DNA from: Diphasiastrum complanatum
Taxonomy: Eukaryota; Streptophyta; Lycopodiopsida; Lycopodiales; Lycopodiaceae
Length of the DNA: 64,000 nt
Direction of reading: 5' to 3'
Assembly: GCA_029204225.1 (NCBI GenBank)
Contig: CM055110.1
Span: 3,031,186-3,095,185, forward strand
Part shown: positions 32,791 through 43,718 of the stretch, piece by piece
How the letters are laid out: each line of letters opens with the position of its first letter
How positions within the stretch are numbered: position 1 is the stretch's first letter
Notes under the pieces: model-generated
The model's input: the letters and a program-made list of their open reading frames with translations, nothing else
What the model was told of the DNA's origin: nothing
The model's database searches: none
Translations under genes and position numbers: made by a program

Positions 32791-33095
32791 GAGAACGTAA
32801 AGTGGATGCACCTCTGAAAAGGCAATGATAACAGCTCCGGATCTCATAATAGTCGAACATCTGAAAATGAAATGCTCCTCCAACTCAATCTCTCCCAAGG
32901 AACACATCTGACATAGTCTATCCTCACATGGAGTACCTTGAAAACAACCAGTCTCAATAGCAAGTTGGTGGGAAGAAACCTGAAACTATCCAAGAGTAAA
33001 CCATAAACAATGTGAGAGTCCATAGTCAAGGTAGTGTGCATGCATAGGAAAACCTGCTCCATTAAAGTATAGAAAATGTGTCCAATAAATATCTG
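32791..33095 (-). pseudogene. LINE ORF2 C-terminal zinc-finger tail
   Basis: The reverse text reads QVSSHQLAIETGCFQGTPCE, then DRLCQMCSLGEIELEEHFIF and RCSTIMRSG. The pattern C-x2-C-x(10-12)-H-x4-C with GE[IV]E.E.HF is the zinc tail found at the end of many LINE proteins (zf-RVT type). The frame is broken by at least one stop. It is joined to chromovirus gag at about 32790, so the true 3' end and tail of this LINE are missing. Confidence 0.8.
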
Positions 33096-33893
33096 GCTTA
33101 ACGCTCAATTGCCAAGTATGCTAAATATAGGCCCAATAAATAAACCGTCTAATGTACTCATGAGTGCCTACTGGGAGATCAAAAATTGTAGGTGAAAGGG
33201 AACATCCCTGTTTAACCCCAATGGTGCTCCATGCTGGGTCAGAACTGCCTGATCTCTATTCGAAACAATCCAAAACTCTCTCATATAATGCCATCATTGC
33301 TAGAATGGTATTTGTGGAAAAGCTGCCATCTCTAAGTGTCTGAATGAGTAAATGGCATGTAACTGAGTCAAAAGCTTTCCTGAAGTCCACAAAGCAACAA
33401 TAAACTTGCTCTCGTTTATATCTATGTCAATGATAGATCGACATGTAAGGATGTGGTCTGTAGTAGAATAGTGTGTCTGGAAGCTAGCTTGTCCCAAAGC
33501 ATGAAGTCTCCAAGTTTCTGCCTTTGTACTCACTGCCAACTGTAGAATGGTGCCATAAAGCTTAGCAATGATATGTCCGATCATGATAGTACGCTACTTA
33601 TTAGGTTTCATGGAATCCACACTCTTATGGATGGGGTGGATGATATTAGTGCACCAAGAAGAAGGAAAACAATGAATAATTGCTTGGTTAAGGAGAGTGG
33701 ATAATACAGGTGCAAGTGTGTCAGGAGCATGGAGGAGGAGTTCAAATTCTAGATCATCAATGTCACGGGCGTGACGGGTTCTTAACTTCTTAATGGCTAT
33801 GAAAACCATGTCAGTAGTGAAGAACGAGAACTCAGAGGCGAGGAGAGATAACAATGGGGGTGTCAGTAGGTAAGGTATATAAAGTGGAGGCAT
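33096..33893 (-). pseudogene. LINE reverse transcriptase
   Basis: Reverse frames give LNQAIIHCFPSSWCTNIIHP and IHKSVDSMKPNK, then IMIGHIIAKLYGTILQLAVS, LGQASFQTHYSTTDHILTCR, and near 33191-33220 GVKQGCSLSPTIFDL, the hallmark LINE RT motif 4. The order matches the fingers and palm of non-LTR RT. The FADD-type catalytic box that should follow is missing, replaced by a deletion between about 33100 and 33170. Several stops and frameshifts. Confidence 0.85.

Positions 33894-34466
<573 letters not shown>

Positions 34467-34528
<62 letters not shown>
34467..34528. repeat. (AG)n microsatellite, about 31 units
   Basis: Perfect AG array between two LINE-tail units, followed by GAAGAAGAAGAA. Confidence 0.98.
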
Positions 34529-34532
<4 letters not shown>

Positions 34533-34663
34533 AGAAGAAGAAGAACGAAAGAAAGAGTTTATTGATGTCTAACCAGTGCTTGTAGGCACAAAAGACAAAG
34601 TATAGTACATACAAAGTAGGAGCAATGTCCAAATGAGGACTTATTTCTAAAAGCTATCTCTCT
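34529..34663 (-). mobile_element. LINE 3' tail unit 2
   Basis: The reverse strand reads TACTTTGTCTTTTGTGCC, then TTAGACATCAATAAACTC and TTTCTTTCGTTCTTCTTC into (TC)n. It parallels unit 1 and the forward unit at 35040. The left-to-right order of the two reverse units with their arrays suggests successive insertions into one another's tails. A third short (AG)n run follows at 34664-34687. Confidence 0.55.
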
Positions 34664-34687
34664 AGAGAGAGAGAGAGAGAGAGAGAG
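34664..34687. repeat. (AG)n microsatellite, 12 units
   Basis: Short perfect AG array after AAGCTATCTCTCT; probably the tail of a further element. Confidence 0.9.
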
Positions 34688-35130
34688 TAAAATTATGAAT
34701 TATTACATTTTTATGAATTATGTAAAATTTAAATTGGATCAATGTTTTGAGTTAATGCCTTTATATTTGAATCATGATATCTATTATCGTCAATGCATTA
34801 TGCAACTATGTTACTGGCTTTTCTAAATTCTAGACAAATCTACAAAAGAAATTGAGTTCTAAAACCCTAAAACTAGTGTACCGATTCGAAAACCCTAGGA
34901 CTAATTCAAAAAGATTGCAATAGGCCGATTCAAATTTGACTGATTCAAAATAGGAAGGAAACTCTAGTTCAATCCACCATGTGTTCACATTGCTCTCTTG
35001 GTTTTGGCATCCTAGTATTGATCTTTGATGAGGTCTGGATTATCTCTGTAGTTAGGGTTATGGGTTATGGGTCTTGCGTACTTTAGGGTATCCAAAAGAC
35101 ATCAATAAAGCTTTCTTTCTTTCTTGCTCT
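34688..35130 (+). mobile_element. Unassigned AT-rich stretch ending in a forward LINE-like 3' tail
   Basis: 34688-35035 shows no gene. From about 35040 the sequence reads GTACTTTAGGGTATCC and AAAGACATCAATAAAGC then TTTCTTTCTTTCTTGCTC, the forward counterpart of the two reverse tails at 34403-34663. So LINE-like ends of both orientations meet within 700 bp. Confidence 0.5.
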
Positions 35131-35333
35131 CCTTCCCTTCCAAACCCTAGAGACCAAACTCAAAATCCACCTTGAAGTTATCCAAGCCCGTACATTCTCC
35201 ACCCACCTTCGCAAGACCAAATGCCAATATCACATTATACTCCACTGTAAGAAGTGCTTATAAGATAATTGAAACCAAGAGATTTATTGACCTTTTATAA
35301 CTCCATTGTCTTCCACATTATGTGCATTATGGA

Positions 35334-35439
35334 CTAGGTATTCGTGATGCAGAGGTGGGCTACCAACTGTAGCACGCCGAGCCGCTGGAGCGGCGAGGGT
35401 GGCTACAGTAGTAGCCCACCGTTGGATCACGAATACTAG
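35334..35439. repeat. Long fold-back (arms CTAGGTATTCGTGAT / ATCACGAATACTAG)
   Basis: Nested complementary segments line up along the whole 106 bp: 35334-35348 with 35426-35439, GGTGGGCTAC (35354-35363) with GTAGCCCACC (35411-35420), ACTGTAGC (35366-35373) with GCTACAGT (35402-35409), and GCCGC with GCGGC around a TGGA loop (35381-35394). It is a near-continuous hairpin, like a MITE or a small-RNA precursor. It is GC-rich relative to its flanks. Confidence 0.85.
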
Positions 35440-35568
35440 ACATAGCAGTTGTGATCCAACGGTGCAGATTAAAAACGTGTTAAGATCTCTACTATGACTC
35501 ATAACCTGCCCCTTCCTAGCCAACGGGATGATGCCATGTGTCCAATATAACTCTTCACAACTGCTATG
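35419..35568. repeat. Two further overlapping inverted repeats
   Basis: CCGTTGGATCAC (35419-35430) pairs with GTGATCCAACGG (35451-35462). CATAGCAGTTGTGA (35441-35454) pairs with TCACAACTGCTATG (35555-35568). The first shares its left arm with the fold-back at 35334-35439, so the structures compete. The outer pair could be the terminal inverted repeats of a 128-bp MITE; no convincing TSD was seen. Confidence 0.8.
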
Positions 35569-35859
35569 GTGTAAGTTTATCCCTCGTTCCCCCTCTCCTC
35601 CTTTGACCTATTTTTACATTTGGACAAAATATACCACTATCTGATACACGGCCTCTTCTAGCGTTCCCATCAGACCTTAAAAAAAGATTGTTCTCATTTG
35701 CTTGTTCTTCAAATACACAAATTGCTCTTCAGATACACAAATAAATCATTGTTTAGATGCACACTAAAACACTCGAGGCAACTCTTCAAAAACTCATTCA
35801 GATGTTGATGTGATCCAAACGACAGCTGCAAAGGAACAACCATTCCTAAATAATGGAAT
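35569..35859. other. Unassigned; no gene seen
   Basis: About 290 bp of AT-rich sequence without a convincing open frame, splice pattern or repeat. Confidence 0.4.
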
Positions 35860-36066
35860 GGTACCCGTTCCCAAGGAAAAACCCTTGTAACATGAGTCTA
35901 TGGTAGTGTCTGCATGCTTGGCCATGTGCTTGTTCATTGCAAGGGGTGTGAGAAGCAATAGAAATCCCAAGAGTCTTAAATGCCTCAATGGTCACGTTGA
36001 TCTTGAAGGATTGTCCCTCATGAATTACTTTCCCAGTGCTCCTAGTCCTGTAGGCGTTATACACAA
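35860..36066 (-). other. Exon-like open frame of unknown function
   Basis: On the reverse strand a good acceptor context (TTGACTTTTTTTTAAAG) precedes an open frame reading HKSLVYNAYRTRSTGKVIHE, GQSFKINVTIEAFKTLGISI and ASHTPCNEQAHGQ. The text is not low complexity and looks protein-like, but I recognise no family. No donor could be fixed. It could be an exon of a gene antisense to the MLH1 exons, or a chance frame. Confidence 0.3.
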
Positions 36067-36910
36067 GGGACTTGTGCTTTAAAAAAAAGTCAATAATTTG
36101 TGAGGCCACATCCTTTTAGTTGATGCTTATTAGATGGTTCAGATCTCACCCATTCCAACAAGACATTGGTTAAGAGTAGCACCACTATAAATGGTTAAGG
36201 AACTGGACTTATTGAGTAGAGGGTTGGCTAGAACATTTTGACTGCATATTCCAAAAGATACTCTAACCATGACAAAAAATCGTTCGTGAATATGCAAGGA
36301 TGAAACAGCTGCAGTAGGACCATGAACTTCGTTGAGATGTGTTCAATTTTGAGGAGATTTGGTGGATAACAGTAAATCATGAAGTTGTTATGATGTTGAT
36401 GTCATAGAGTGGAATATGACTCATCTCAGCTCCACACTGAGGCAAGCATTAATAGAAGGAAACCAACCAAAAAGATTCTAATTGACTCATCAACAAGGCC
36501 TTGATAGCAATGTCTAATGCACACAGATATGAACATATTTAATCTTAACCTAGGATATATAGTGATTGATATCAAACTAGGTTCCCAAGCTGCTTAATTA
36601 TAACTAATGCCCTAAATGAGACCCTATATGTTGTGCCATGTTTTCTGGATGTGAAAACATGTGACAGACAAATACTAGAAACAGTGAGTTGAGGTTTTTG
36701 TTCTATACTGGTAAATACACATGTGACATGGATAGCTCTTTCTTTTCCATATTCTTTAGGATGGGCAATAGCTATTCAATGAGAATTTTGGCCTCGTGGA
36801 CTAGAAAGCAGCCTTTGTACCATGTTTCTCTTGCTTATGGCTCTTCGTTGGTAGGCTAGAATCTCTTTCATTACGTGAGCAATGTTTGCTGCCGTGTGAA
36901 TTTTATCAAG
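36067..36910. other. Unassigned, likely intron of the MLH1-like gene
   Basis: No convincing exon, repeat or TE domain in about 840 bp. It ends in TGAATTTTATCAAG, a usable though pyrimidine-poor acceptor directly before the MLH1 coding match. I searched it for the preceding MLH1 residues (the DMDRxPEFLL block) and did not find them. Confidence 0.4.
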
Positions 36911-37093
36911 GTGGACTGGGAAACAGAAAAGGAACGTTTTGACTCAGTGGCAGCAGCGATAGGCGAGTTTTATGCAATTCATCCACCCTTGTTTCCAAGG
37001 CCTTCAGTAACAAGCTCAGAGGTCTACCAACCAGCTAAAGCTGCAGAGATTAGTCAAGTTCCGACAAGGCTTGAGAAATGTTACTCATCTTAA
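36911..37093 (+). pseudogene. MLH1: MLH1 C-terminal exon (DNA mismatch repair, MutL homologue)
   Basis: The frame reads VDWETEKERFDSVAAAIGEF and YAIHPPLFPRPS, which matches the C-terminal domain of plant MLH1 (EKxxF..VAAAI..FYAMHPP.LPxPS). The match starts right after an AG at 36909-36910. It weakens after FPRPS, where a possible donor (TTCA|GTAACA) lies at 37007; the frame stays open to a stop at 37093. MLH1 pairs with PMS1 or MLH3 in mismatch repair and crossing-over, and this region is part of the dimer interface. It is the only clear host gene in the window. Typed as pseudogene because upstream and last exons are not seen; a live gene with giant introns is equally possible. Confidence 0.75.
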
Positions 37094-37216
37094 GCACCTC
37101 AAGTGTGCTGGGGTCATGAATCACTTTTTTTTGTAAACAGCAGCTGTACTCAGACTAATGGATTCTCTGAAGGGAAAAGTACATAAAACACGTTATCTGT
37201 AATGACTGTTTGACAG

Positions 37217-37487
37217 ATGTTAATAGTGAACCAGTCCAAGAAAGTGTACCACAATCAGGTGCAGATGAACTTGAGGTTGAGGATGAGTTTCGTCTGGAGG
37301 CTGAAAATGCATGGGCTCAAAGAGAGTGGACAATACAGCATGTCCTTTTTCCTGCTATGAAACTTTTTCTGAAACCACCTCGCCATCTAGCCAATAATGG
37401 TGCCTATTTCTCATCAGAAAGAATTGAATCAGAAGGCAATGCACCAACTCTGGAACATAATCAAGATGACCAGAAGCCAATATGCTG
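37217..37487 (+). pseudogene. MLH1: MLH1 penultimate exon region
   Basis: After a good acceptor (CTGTTTGACAG) the frame reads VNSEPVQESVPQSGADELEV, then LEAENAWAQREWTIQHVLFP and AMKLFLKPPRHLANNGAYF. The AENAWAQREW.IQHVLFP..LFLKPP block is diagnostic of plant MLH1. It then reads SSERIESEGNAPTLEHNQDD and stops at 37485-37487. The expected ending (xVASLEKLYKxFERC, whose terminal Cys is highly conserved in eukaryotic MLH1) is not encoded here and I did not find it downstream to 40 kb. The intervening 37094-37216 behaves as an intron. Confidence 0.8.
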
Positions 37488-39785
37488 ACTGAATTTCTAT
37501 GAAATAGCATGATCTACAAGTTGATCGCCGTGATGAAGATCATTTACAAAACATCTAGGTACTTTACCTAAAAGCTATTTGGCAACAAGCTAAAGTAATA
37601 AACAAAACCTTGATGACTATTCTCATGAAAGAATTCAATAAAAAACACAGTTTGTGCTCACAAATGCTAGAATCAGTGCTGTGGGCCTAATAGACAGCAA
37701 AGAAAGCAATAGGCCAAAACTCCTTCCAAGTACTATATGTTCACGAAGCTGTAATACAGATTGCATAGCACCAACATTGGGCATTCATAGGAGTAGAACC
37801 TCATTTAAGGACTAGTATCTGAAACTTTTTTGGTCCAACTAAACATTGGATGAACTGCAACAACATCCACTTTGGCAGCAGTGTGGCACATGTTACATTG
37901 TTTGGAAACAATCTCTGGAGTGTACTTGAAGGAACATTAGGTCAAGAGTGCTATTAATAAAGGATGAAGGGTGAAAATGTAAGAGCAAAGCAAGAAGAAC
38001 CACAATCATATCAACAAATCAAACCTTGGCAAAATTCAAACTGACGTGAAGCATGACATGAGCAAGTATCGGCGCCCCTTAACAAAAGGTTTTGACAATG
38101 AAGTACAAGTTCTTGACATCCACTCAACTCAACATGGACCGTTTTGAAGGATATCAAAGACAACCATGTCTCGACCCAAAATTAGGTCAAATAGCAATGA
38201 CTTGTAGCCCACTATCGAACCAGATAGGAGAAATGTCCTCCATTGGTCCCTTGTCCACCGAACAATTTGTTTAGGGCCAATGTATCATTTTGAAGTGACT
38301 TGTGCATGTATCTACTACTTGTGAAGTTGGCATGGCACACTAGATTGAGATACTACCGACCTAGGTCTATCCCTTAAATTTCAACCATTTTTAGCCAATC
38401 CTCACGTTGTCATAAATTCCATCTCAAGTGTCCAAATCTAATGGGTGCCCTCATGTGTGTTGTCGTCAATCCAATGATTATTGTATTAAATTTCAAGTTC
38501 TGTTGCTAGCTACTCTCATTTGCTCTTAATGTCATTCTTCTACCTTTTGCATATCAGCATGAAAAAAGGGGTGTTTGGTATCATTGTTGTTGCTAGGGAG
38601 AGGTTCATATTTTTAGTCCACTTTCAGAGAGCCTAGATGGATTTATGAATTAAAAAGAAGCTAGCAACGAAAAATAAACTGTTATTGAGACTCTGATAAA
38701 TTTGTAGGATGCAGTCAAGTTGCTATCGTTACTTTAGCAATCATGGCTGCCATGCACGTTTCCTATCAGGCAGTGAAGTGCACTAGTTCTATTAGCTCCT
38801 CTTTCCCTGCAAAGTAAGTCTGAGGGTTACGACTTATTTTCGTGATAGGTCTGTAGTCTATAAAATAAAAACTTAAACTTTCCCTTCTGTTCACAACTTC
38901 GAGCCTATCAAAGGAGTAGTTTTCATCCTTTTCCTAGGCAAATCTGACTGAGAGACAATCTCATTTACTTTGGAATTATTCTTACAAACTTTGATACCAG
39001 GTGTCTAAATGCTCTAAATGTCAGGCACTTTGAGCAGCTGATCTGACACGACAGCCTTTAAAAGCTTGTTTGGACTAGATATTAGATGGTTAGAAATTTA
39101 TTTTTCCCTTAACAATCATACTTTTGAGAAAAATTGGCAGAGTAGAAGCCTTTAATGATTGTGTTGAAATCCAAGAGAATAAGATAGGCTACACAGCTGT
39201 ACATCTTGGACAATTGGCCTCCAGAAAATACTGAAGTCCTTGAATTACATCATACTTATGGTTCAAATTAATCTCAACTAAGTCGATCTATGTCCTTGCC
39301 GTTGAATATATTTTGGCATCCTTGCTCAATGTAGGCCTTCTCATGCAGATGCATAGCTCCTAAATTGCAACTTCTTTGAATCCGACTTCCAATAAATGTG
39401 AAAAATGGTCTTTAACTTGAAGAAACAATTCTTTTCACTTAGACATGATGAAGAATGTCTTGTAGGAACCAGCAAGTGAAAAGTATACAAGCAAAAACAA
39501 GTGTAGGCTTCAATTGTAGAACAAATAAGTGTTTTCAAAGCAATGAAATTGCGCACAACATTTCAGGAGGATGCCCAATACAGCTTAGAGCTTAATCAAT
39601 GCTGAAATCCTGTTTAAACTTGATGAAATTGTGGTAAAATCAGAGAAATGAGGTAAGTAGTGGAGCAAAGAAGTCACGTCTTCCCCAAAGAGCAAATGCG
39701 AAGGCAAATAGAAACACGATGACATGTGAGTAGATGCAGCCAAAAATTTGAAGTAAGTTAAATTTCAATCGTAAAAGCAAAAGCG
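37488..39785. other. Unassigned unique-looking region downstream of MLH1 exons
   Basis: About 2.3 kb with no TE domain, no long open frame and no MLH1 last exon that I could read. It may be a final intron or 3' flank. It is less repetitive than anything else in the window. Confidence 0.4.
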
Positions 39786-39796
39786 TTGATATTTAA

Positions 39797-39900
39797 GTGG
39801 GGGGTGGGGGGGGCGCCCTGCCCGCCCGAGGGCAGGCCCCGACTAGCAAGGAAGGCCCAAGGGCTTTGGGCCTTCCCCTACGTAATGCCATTGTGCGAAG
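39797..39900. other. GC-rich palindromic patch followed by a T run
   Basis: A run of G, then GCCCTGCCCGCCCGAGGGCAGGC (imperfect hairpin), then AAGGCCCAAGGGCTTTGGGCCTT, a strong hairpin, followed by 22 T at 39901-39922. Further on, GCCGTACGGTACGGCTGTAC and GGCCGTAC form more palindromes. The GC content is far above the surroundings. Open frames here (39786-40295) are low complexity. Confidence 0.7.
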
Positions 39901-40299
39901 TTTTTTTTTTTTTTTTTTTTTGTTTTTTGGCCGTACGGTACGGCTGTACGGCCGTACGTGTGGACCAATTTGTTTTTTCTTTTTTTTCAGTTTTGTTTTT
40001 TGCCGGTCTTTTTCTCAAATTTTTTTACGTTTGTGGTGGAAGGTGGATGTGGACAGCCAATGACGAGCTGCCACATAGCACATGCACATTCCATCGGAGA
40101 GAGGAGAGAGAGAACATGCATTCTACCGGAGAGAGAACGTGCATTCCATCGGAGAGGAGAGAGAATGATAGATTCCTAGGAGAGAGAAAATTGGATGGAC
40201 ATTATGCTCCTGGAGGTGGTCCCAAAATACAAAGGACACCTGAGCACAAGGCATTACGTTCTTTTACTTGTCTACACAAACAAAAATATTCCTAAATAA

Positions 40300-40378
40300 A
40301 AGGAAGAACACCATTTGAGATGTTGTATAAAAAAAAGCCTAAGGTAGATCATCTTAGGATCTTTGGCTGTTTAAAAAT
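40300..40378 (+). pseudogene. Copia integrase scrap
   Basis: Reads GRTPFEMLYKKKPKVDHLRI and FGCLK, the conserved block after the Copia integrase core (compare KTPYEAL.KKKPxVxHLRxFGC). Only 26 codons. It lies upstream of the GA array and is not linked to any LTR. Confidence 0.75.
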
Positions 40379-40596
40379 ACTCCTAAATAAAAACTTGCTT
40401 AATTTTTGTAGCACTAATTTTGAGATCAAACAAAAAAGTTATGGAGGTTCAAAGAACAATAGGAAAATGTTAACTCGAGCTTAGAATGGCGGGTCTAAAA
40501 AATATTTACGAATTGGATTCTATAAAATTTGACATCCATGAATCATTGTAGTGCCCGTGGAAAATTATAAAGAACTGGAAAAGAGGGGGGCCGAGT

Positions 40597-40598
<2 letters not shown>

Positions 40599-40677
<79 letters not shown>
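40599..40677. repeat. (AG)n microsatellite, about 39 units
   Basis: Uninterrupted AG dinucleotides, followed by CCGGGGGGGGAGGG. The SLSLSL open frame on the other strand is an artefact. Confidence 0.98.
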
Positions 40678-40681
<4 letters not shown>

Positions 40682-40914
40682 GGGGGGAGGGTGTTGACTT
40701 TTCTCGCTCATGCGAGTAATCATTCTCCACCACACATGCGAGCTATTTTTTTAAACACTGAAATTTCACTTTGAAGGGACCAAATTTTTTTTTTGCAAAG
40801 AAACAAAACTTCAAGAAATGAAAAATGAAGTGCTTCTCTCCCAAAAATACTGCCAAAACTAGAATTGGACCTCTTTAACAAGAACTTGCATATCTTTGTC
40901 AATTCTCCACCAAA

Positions 40915-43713
40915 TGTGAAGAATTGCCAAAAATTGGCAAATCTAACTTGATCAAAGACCATGTAGAAGATTGTAAATATTGTGTATAATTGGGTTCCAC
41001 ACATGTAAGGCCAAGATGCCAGGTGGCAACCCACTCCTAATTTAGGTCAAGTCAAGAGAGTTGGTCATGTCTATTTGGTGGTCATCCCTACTTTATAGGA
41101 CGTACACCTAAGTTTAAGGTGAAAATTTGACCAACTAGCTACCTACCAAGCATAACTCTAGGATCTAGGCTAGGTTTCATTTTAGGGCAAAAAGGGTGAG
41201 TTAACTTCCTTATTACATGCTAGAAATCCACCTAACTTCAAGAAGGAAGTCGAATTTGCTATGTACTCCAAGCTCTCATAGTGAGAAGATAGAAAATTTT
41301 TGGAGCTCATTGGCAATCTCAAGCTAGTTCACTATGTACATTGAGTTTTTGTGATCCAAATGAAACCAAATCAATTTCTACTTGTTTCTCAGGTTGAAGG
41401 CCGTACTAAAGCCTATATTACACACGTGTGGGCTCGGATTTCAATGTTGATCAATGCTTTTGATTGTTAATGCTTGTTGTTTGTCAAATTGCCAATCTAG
41501 ATCAACTTTTTTGTGTCTAGTTTTTTGATAGATTGTTAAGCAAGCATCCAATCACTCTTGTGGATCTTTTGTAGATCCATTTATGGTCCTAAAGTACAGT
41601 ACTTTCACATGGTATCAGAGCCAAGTACAAGAGCATAAGCCATTGATCTAATGCAAATTCATTTTTAGCAAGTTTTGGTGCTAAAAACTATTATTGAGAG
41701 GGCAAGCTAGAATCTTGATTTTGGTGAGGAGATTTGATCCCAAACTTGGTAGGGGTCCAAATCCGTACAGTCCACATGTGTGGGCACCTTTGAACCTGCA
41801 TTTAATGCATGGTATTCATTTGATCCAAAGAAATTCAATTTCATAGGGTCATGAAATCTAATTAATCTAGGCTGAAATTAGGTCCTCTTAACTTGTTTTA
41901 CAGGTCTTGAAAGTACATCAAAGAGTGTGAGAGAGATTTAGTCATGTTATTGTCCAAAAATAGCCAAAATTGGCAAGATTTGATTGTAAGTAGATTTCAC
42001 ATCATCTTATCTTCATTCCAACTTTGTGAGGGAGTGCTAGAACTGAGATTATAAGTCCATTTGTTGGATTAGAAATCTAGTTCGTGTGAAACACTACAAA
42101 ATCATCCCTTTGATCTTTGGTTAGAAAGACAACAAATCACCAACCTTGCCAATGTAGAAAAACCAACATCTATTCTATGAATGAGATGCAAACTCTAATA
42201 GATCTTGATCAAACATAAATCAAAACATGAAATGAAGTTTTTGTCCATACAAAAATAGTAAGCTACTATTTTTCACACATGTGGATCCAATTATAACATT
42301 TAATGAGCATTCTACACACAAAATTGCAAGATATCACAAATTGTGTGAAGATGAATGTGAGCAATGATTTGTTGAGAGAAGTATCAGCATGTACTAGTGC
42401 TAAAGAGGCTTGGGAGTCTTTAAAATCAATCTATGAATATAGTAACACTTCAAGAGTACTCATGCTTGTAGAATCTACTTGTTTTCCATCAAAGAAGTTG
42501 TCAATGGTGGAAATGTGATCTTTCAAAAGTGGAAGATTTGTAAACTTGAAGAAGCACCTTTGGATCAACACCCTATTCAATTCATTGATGGTTTGGAGTC
42601 AAGTCAAGTGGAGGAGCAAGCTCAAGACTCAAGGACTCCAAGAAGAACCTTGAGTATCAAGATGGAGCCATCAAGGCTCAATCATATGGATCAAGCAAGG
42701 CAAGTTGTCTTTGGCAACATTATTTATGCACTTAATATTTTAATTGATGTATCTTCAAGTGCACAAAATGCCTTGGAATCCATGGCTTGGCATGATGTTT
42801 AGTTTTGAAGTGTGCTACATGTATATAGACATATTTATAGAACATCTTGTAAGGGATCCTCTAAGAGGTGGTGAAAGATCCTTCATGGACATCATTCTCT
42901 ATTGGAGTCTCAAAAGTTCCTTGTTTGTAGCTAGATTTTTTAGACACTTCTAAAATCTCTCATTCATCTATCAAGAGAGTTGTAAATAGATCAAGCTAAA
43001 TTTGAGGAGGAGTGTGAAGAATTGCCAAAAATTGGCAATTCTAGCTTGATCAAAGACCATGTAGAACATTGTAAATATTATGTATAATTGGGTTTCACAC
43101 ATGTAAGGCCAAGATGCCACGTGGCAACCCACTCCTAATGTAGGTTAGGTCAAGTCGAGAGAGTTGGTCATGTCTATTTGGTGGTCATCCCTACTTTATA
43201 GGACGTACACCTAAGTTTAAGGTGAAAATTTGACCAACTAGCTACCTACCAAGCATAACTCTAGGATCTAGGCTAGGGTTTCATTTTAGGGCAAAAAGGG
43301 TGAGTTAACTTCCTTTTTACATGCTGGAAATCCACCTAACTTCAAGAAGGAAGTCGAATTTGCTATGTACTCCAAGCTCCCATAGTAAGAAGATAGAAAA
43401 ATTTTGGAGCTCATTGGCAATCTCAAGCTAGTTCACTATGTACATTGAGTTTTTGTGATCCAAATGAAACCAAATCAATTTCTACTTGTTTCTCAGGTTG
43501 AAGGCCGTACTAAAGCCTATATTATACACGTGTGGGCTCGGATTTCAATGTTGATCAATGCTTTTGATTGTTAATGCTTGTTGTTTGTCAAATTGCCAAT
43601 CTAGATCAACTTTTTTGTGTCTAGTTTTTTGATAGATTGTTAAGCAAGCATCCAATCACTCTTGTGGATCTTTTGTAGATCCGTTTATGGTCCTAAAGTA
43701 CAATAATTTCACA
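40915..43713 (+). mobile_element. Internally deleted Copia retrotransposon with two LTRs, TSD ccaaa
   Basis: 5' LTR 40915-41609 and 3' LTR 43013-43713, both TGTGAAGAATTGCC...TTTCACA, at roughly 97% identity by eye. The flanking CCAAA at 40910-40914 and 43714-43718 is a perfect TSD. The primer site is at 41610-41622 and the purine tract TTTGAGGAGGAG at 43001-43012. Only 1.4 kb of internal sequence remains, so it is non-autonomous and would need proteins from a relative. The 5' LTR has CACACGTGTG at 41421-41430; the 3' LTR has one change there (TACACGTGTG, 43526-43535). Confidence 0.95.
42300..42930 (+). pseudogene. Fused gag/linker/RT-end remnant of the deleted Copia
   Basis: The first frame reads VKMNVSNDLLREVSACTSAK and EAWESLKSIYEYSNTSRVLM (UBN2 gag). 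After a deletion the frame 42479-42802 holds SQVEEQAQDSRTPRRTLSIK and EPSRLNHMDQARQVVFGN, the spacer before RT. A further deletion gives GGERSFMDIILYWSLKSS, which corresponds to the post-RT block DERSFEDITLFRSLIGS. So knuckle, protease, integrase, RT and RNase H are gone. Confidence 0.8.
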
Positions 43714-43718
43714 CCAAA

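Noticed and set aside
33300-33893. Reading the 33 kb reverse frames as Gypsy RT
   Set aside because: The motif GVKQGCSLSP and the C-terminal zinc tail are LINE features; Gypsy RT motifs such as KKDGSxRxCVDYR are absent.
39786-40295. 169-residue open frame
   Set aside because: It runs through a G run, palindromes and a poly-T tract giving poly-Phe; no domain and no splice context.
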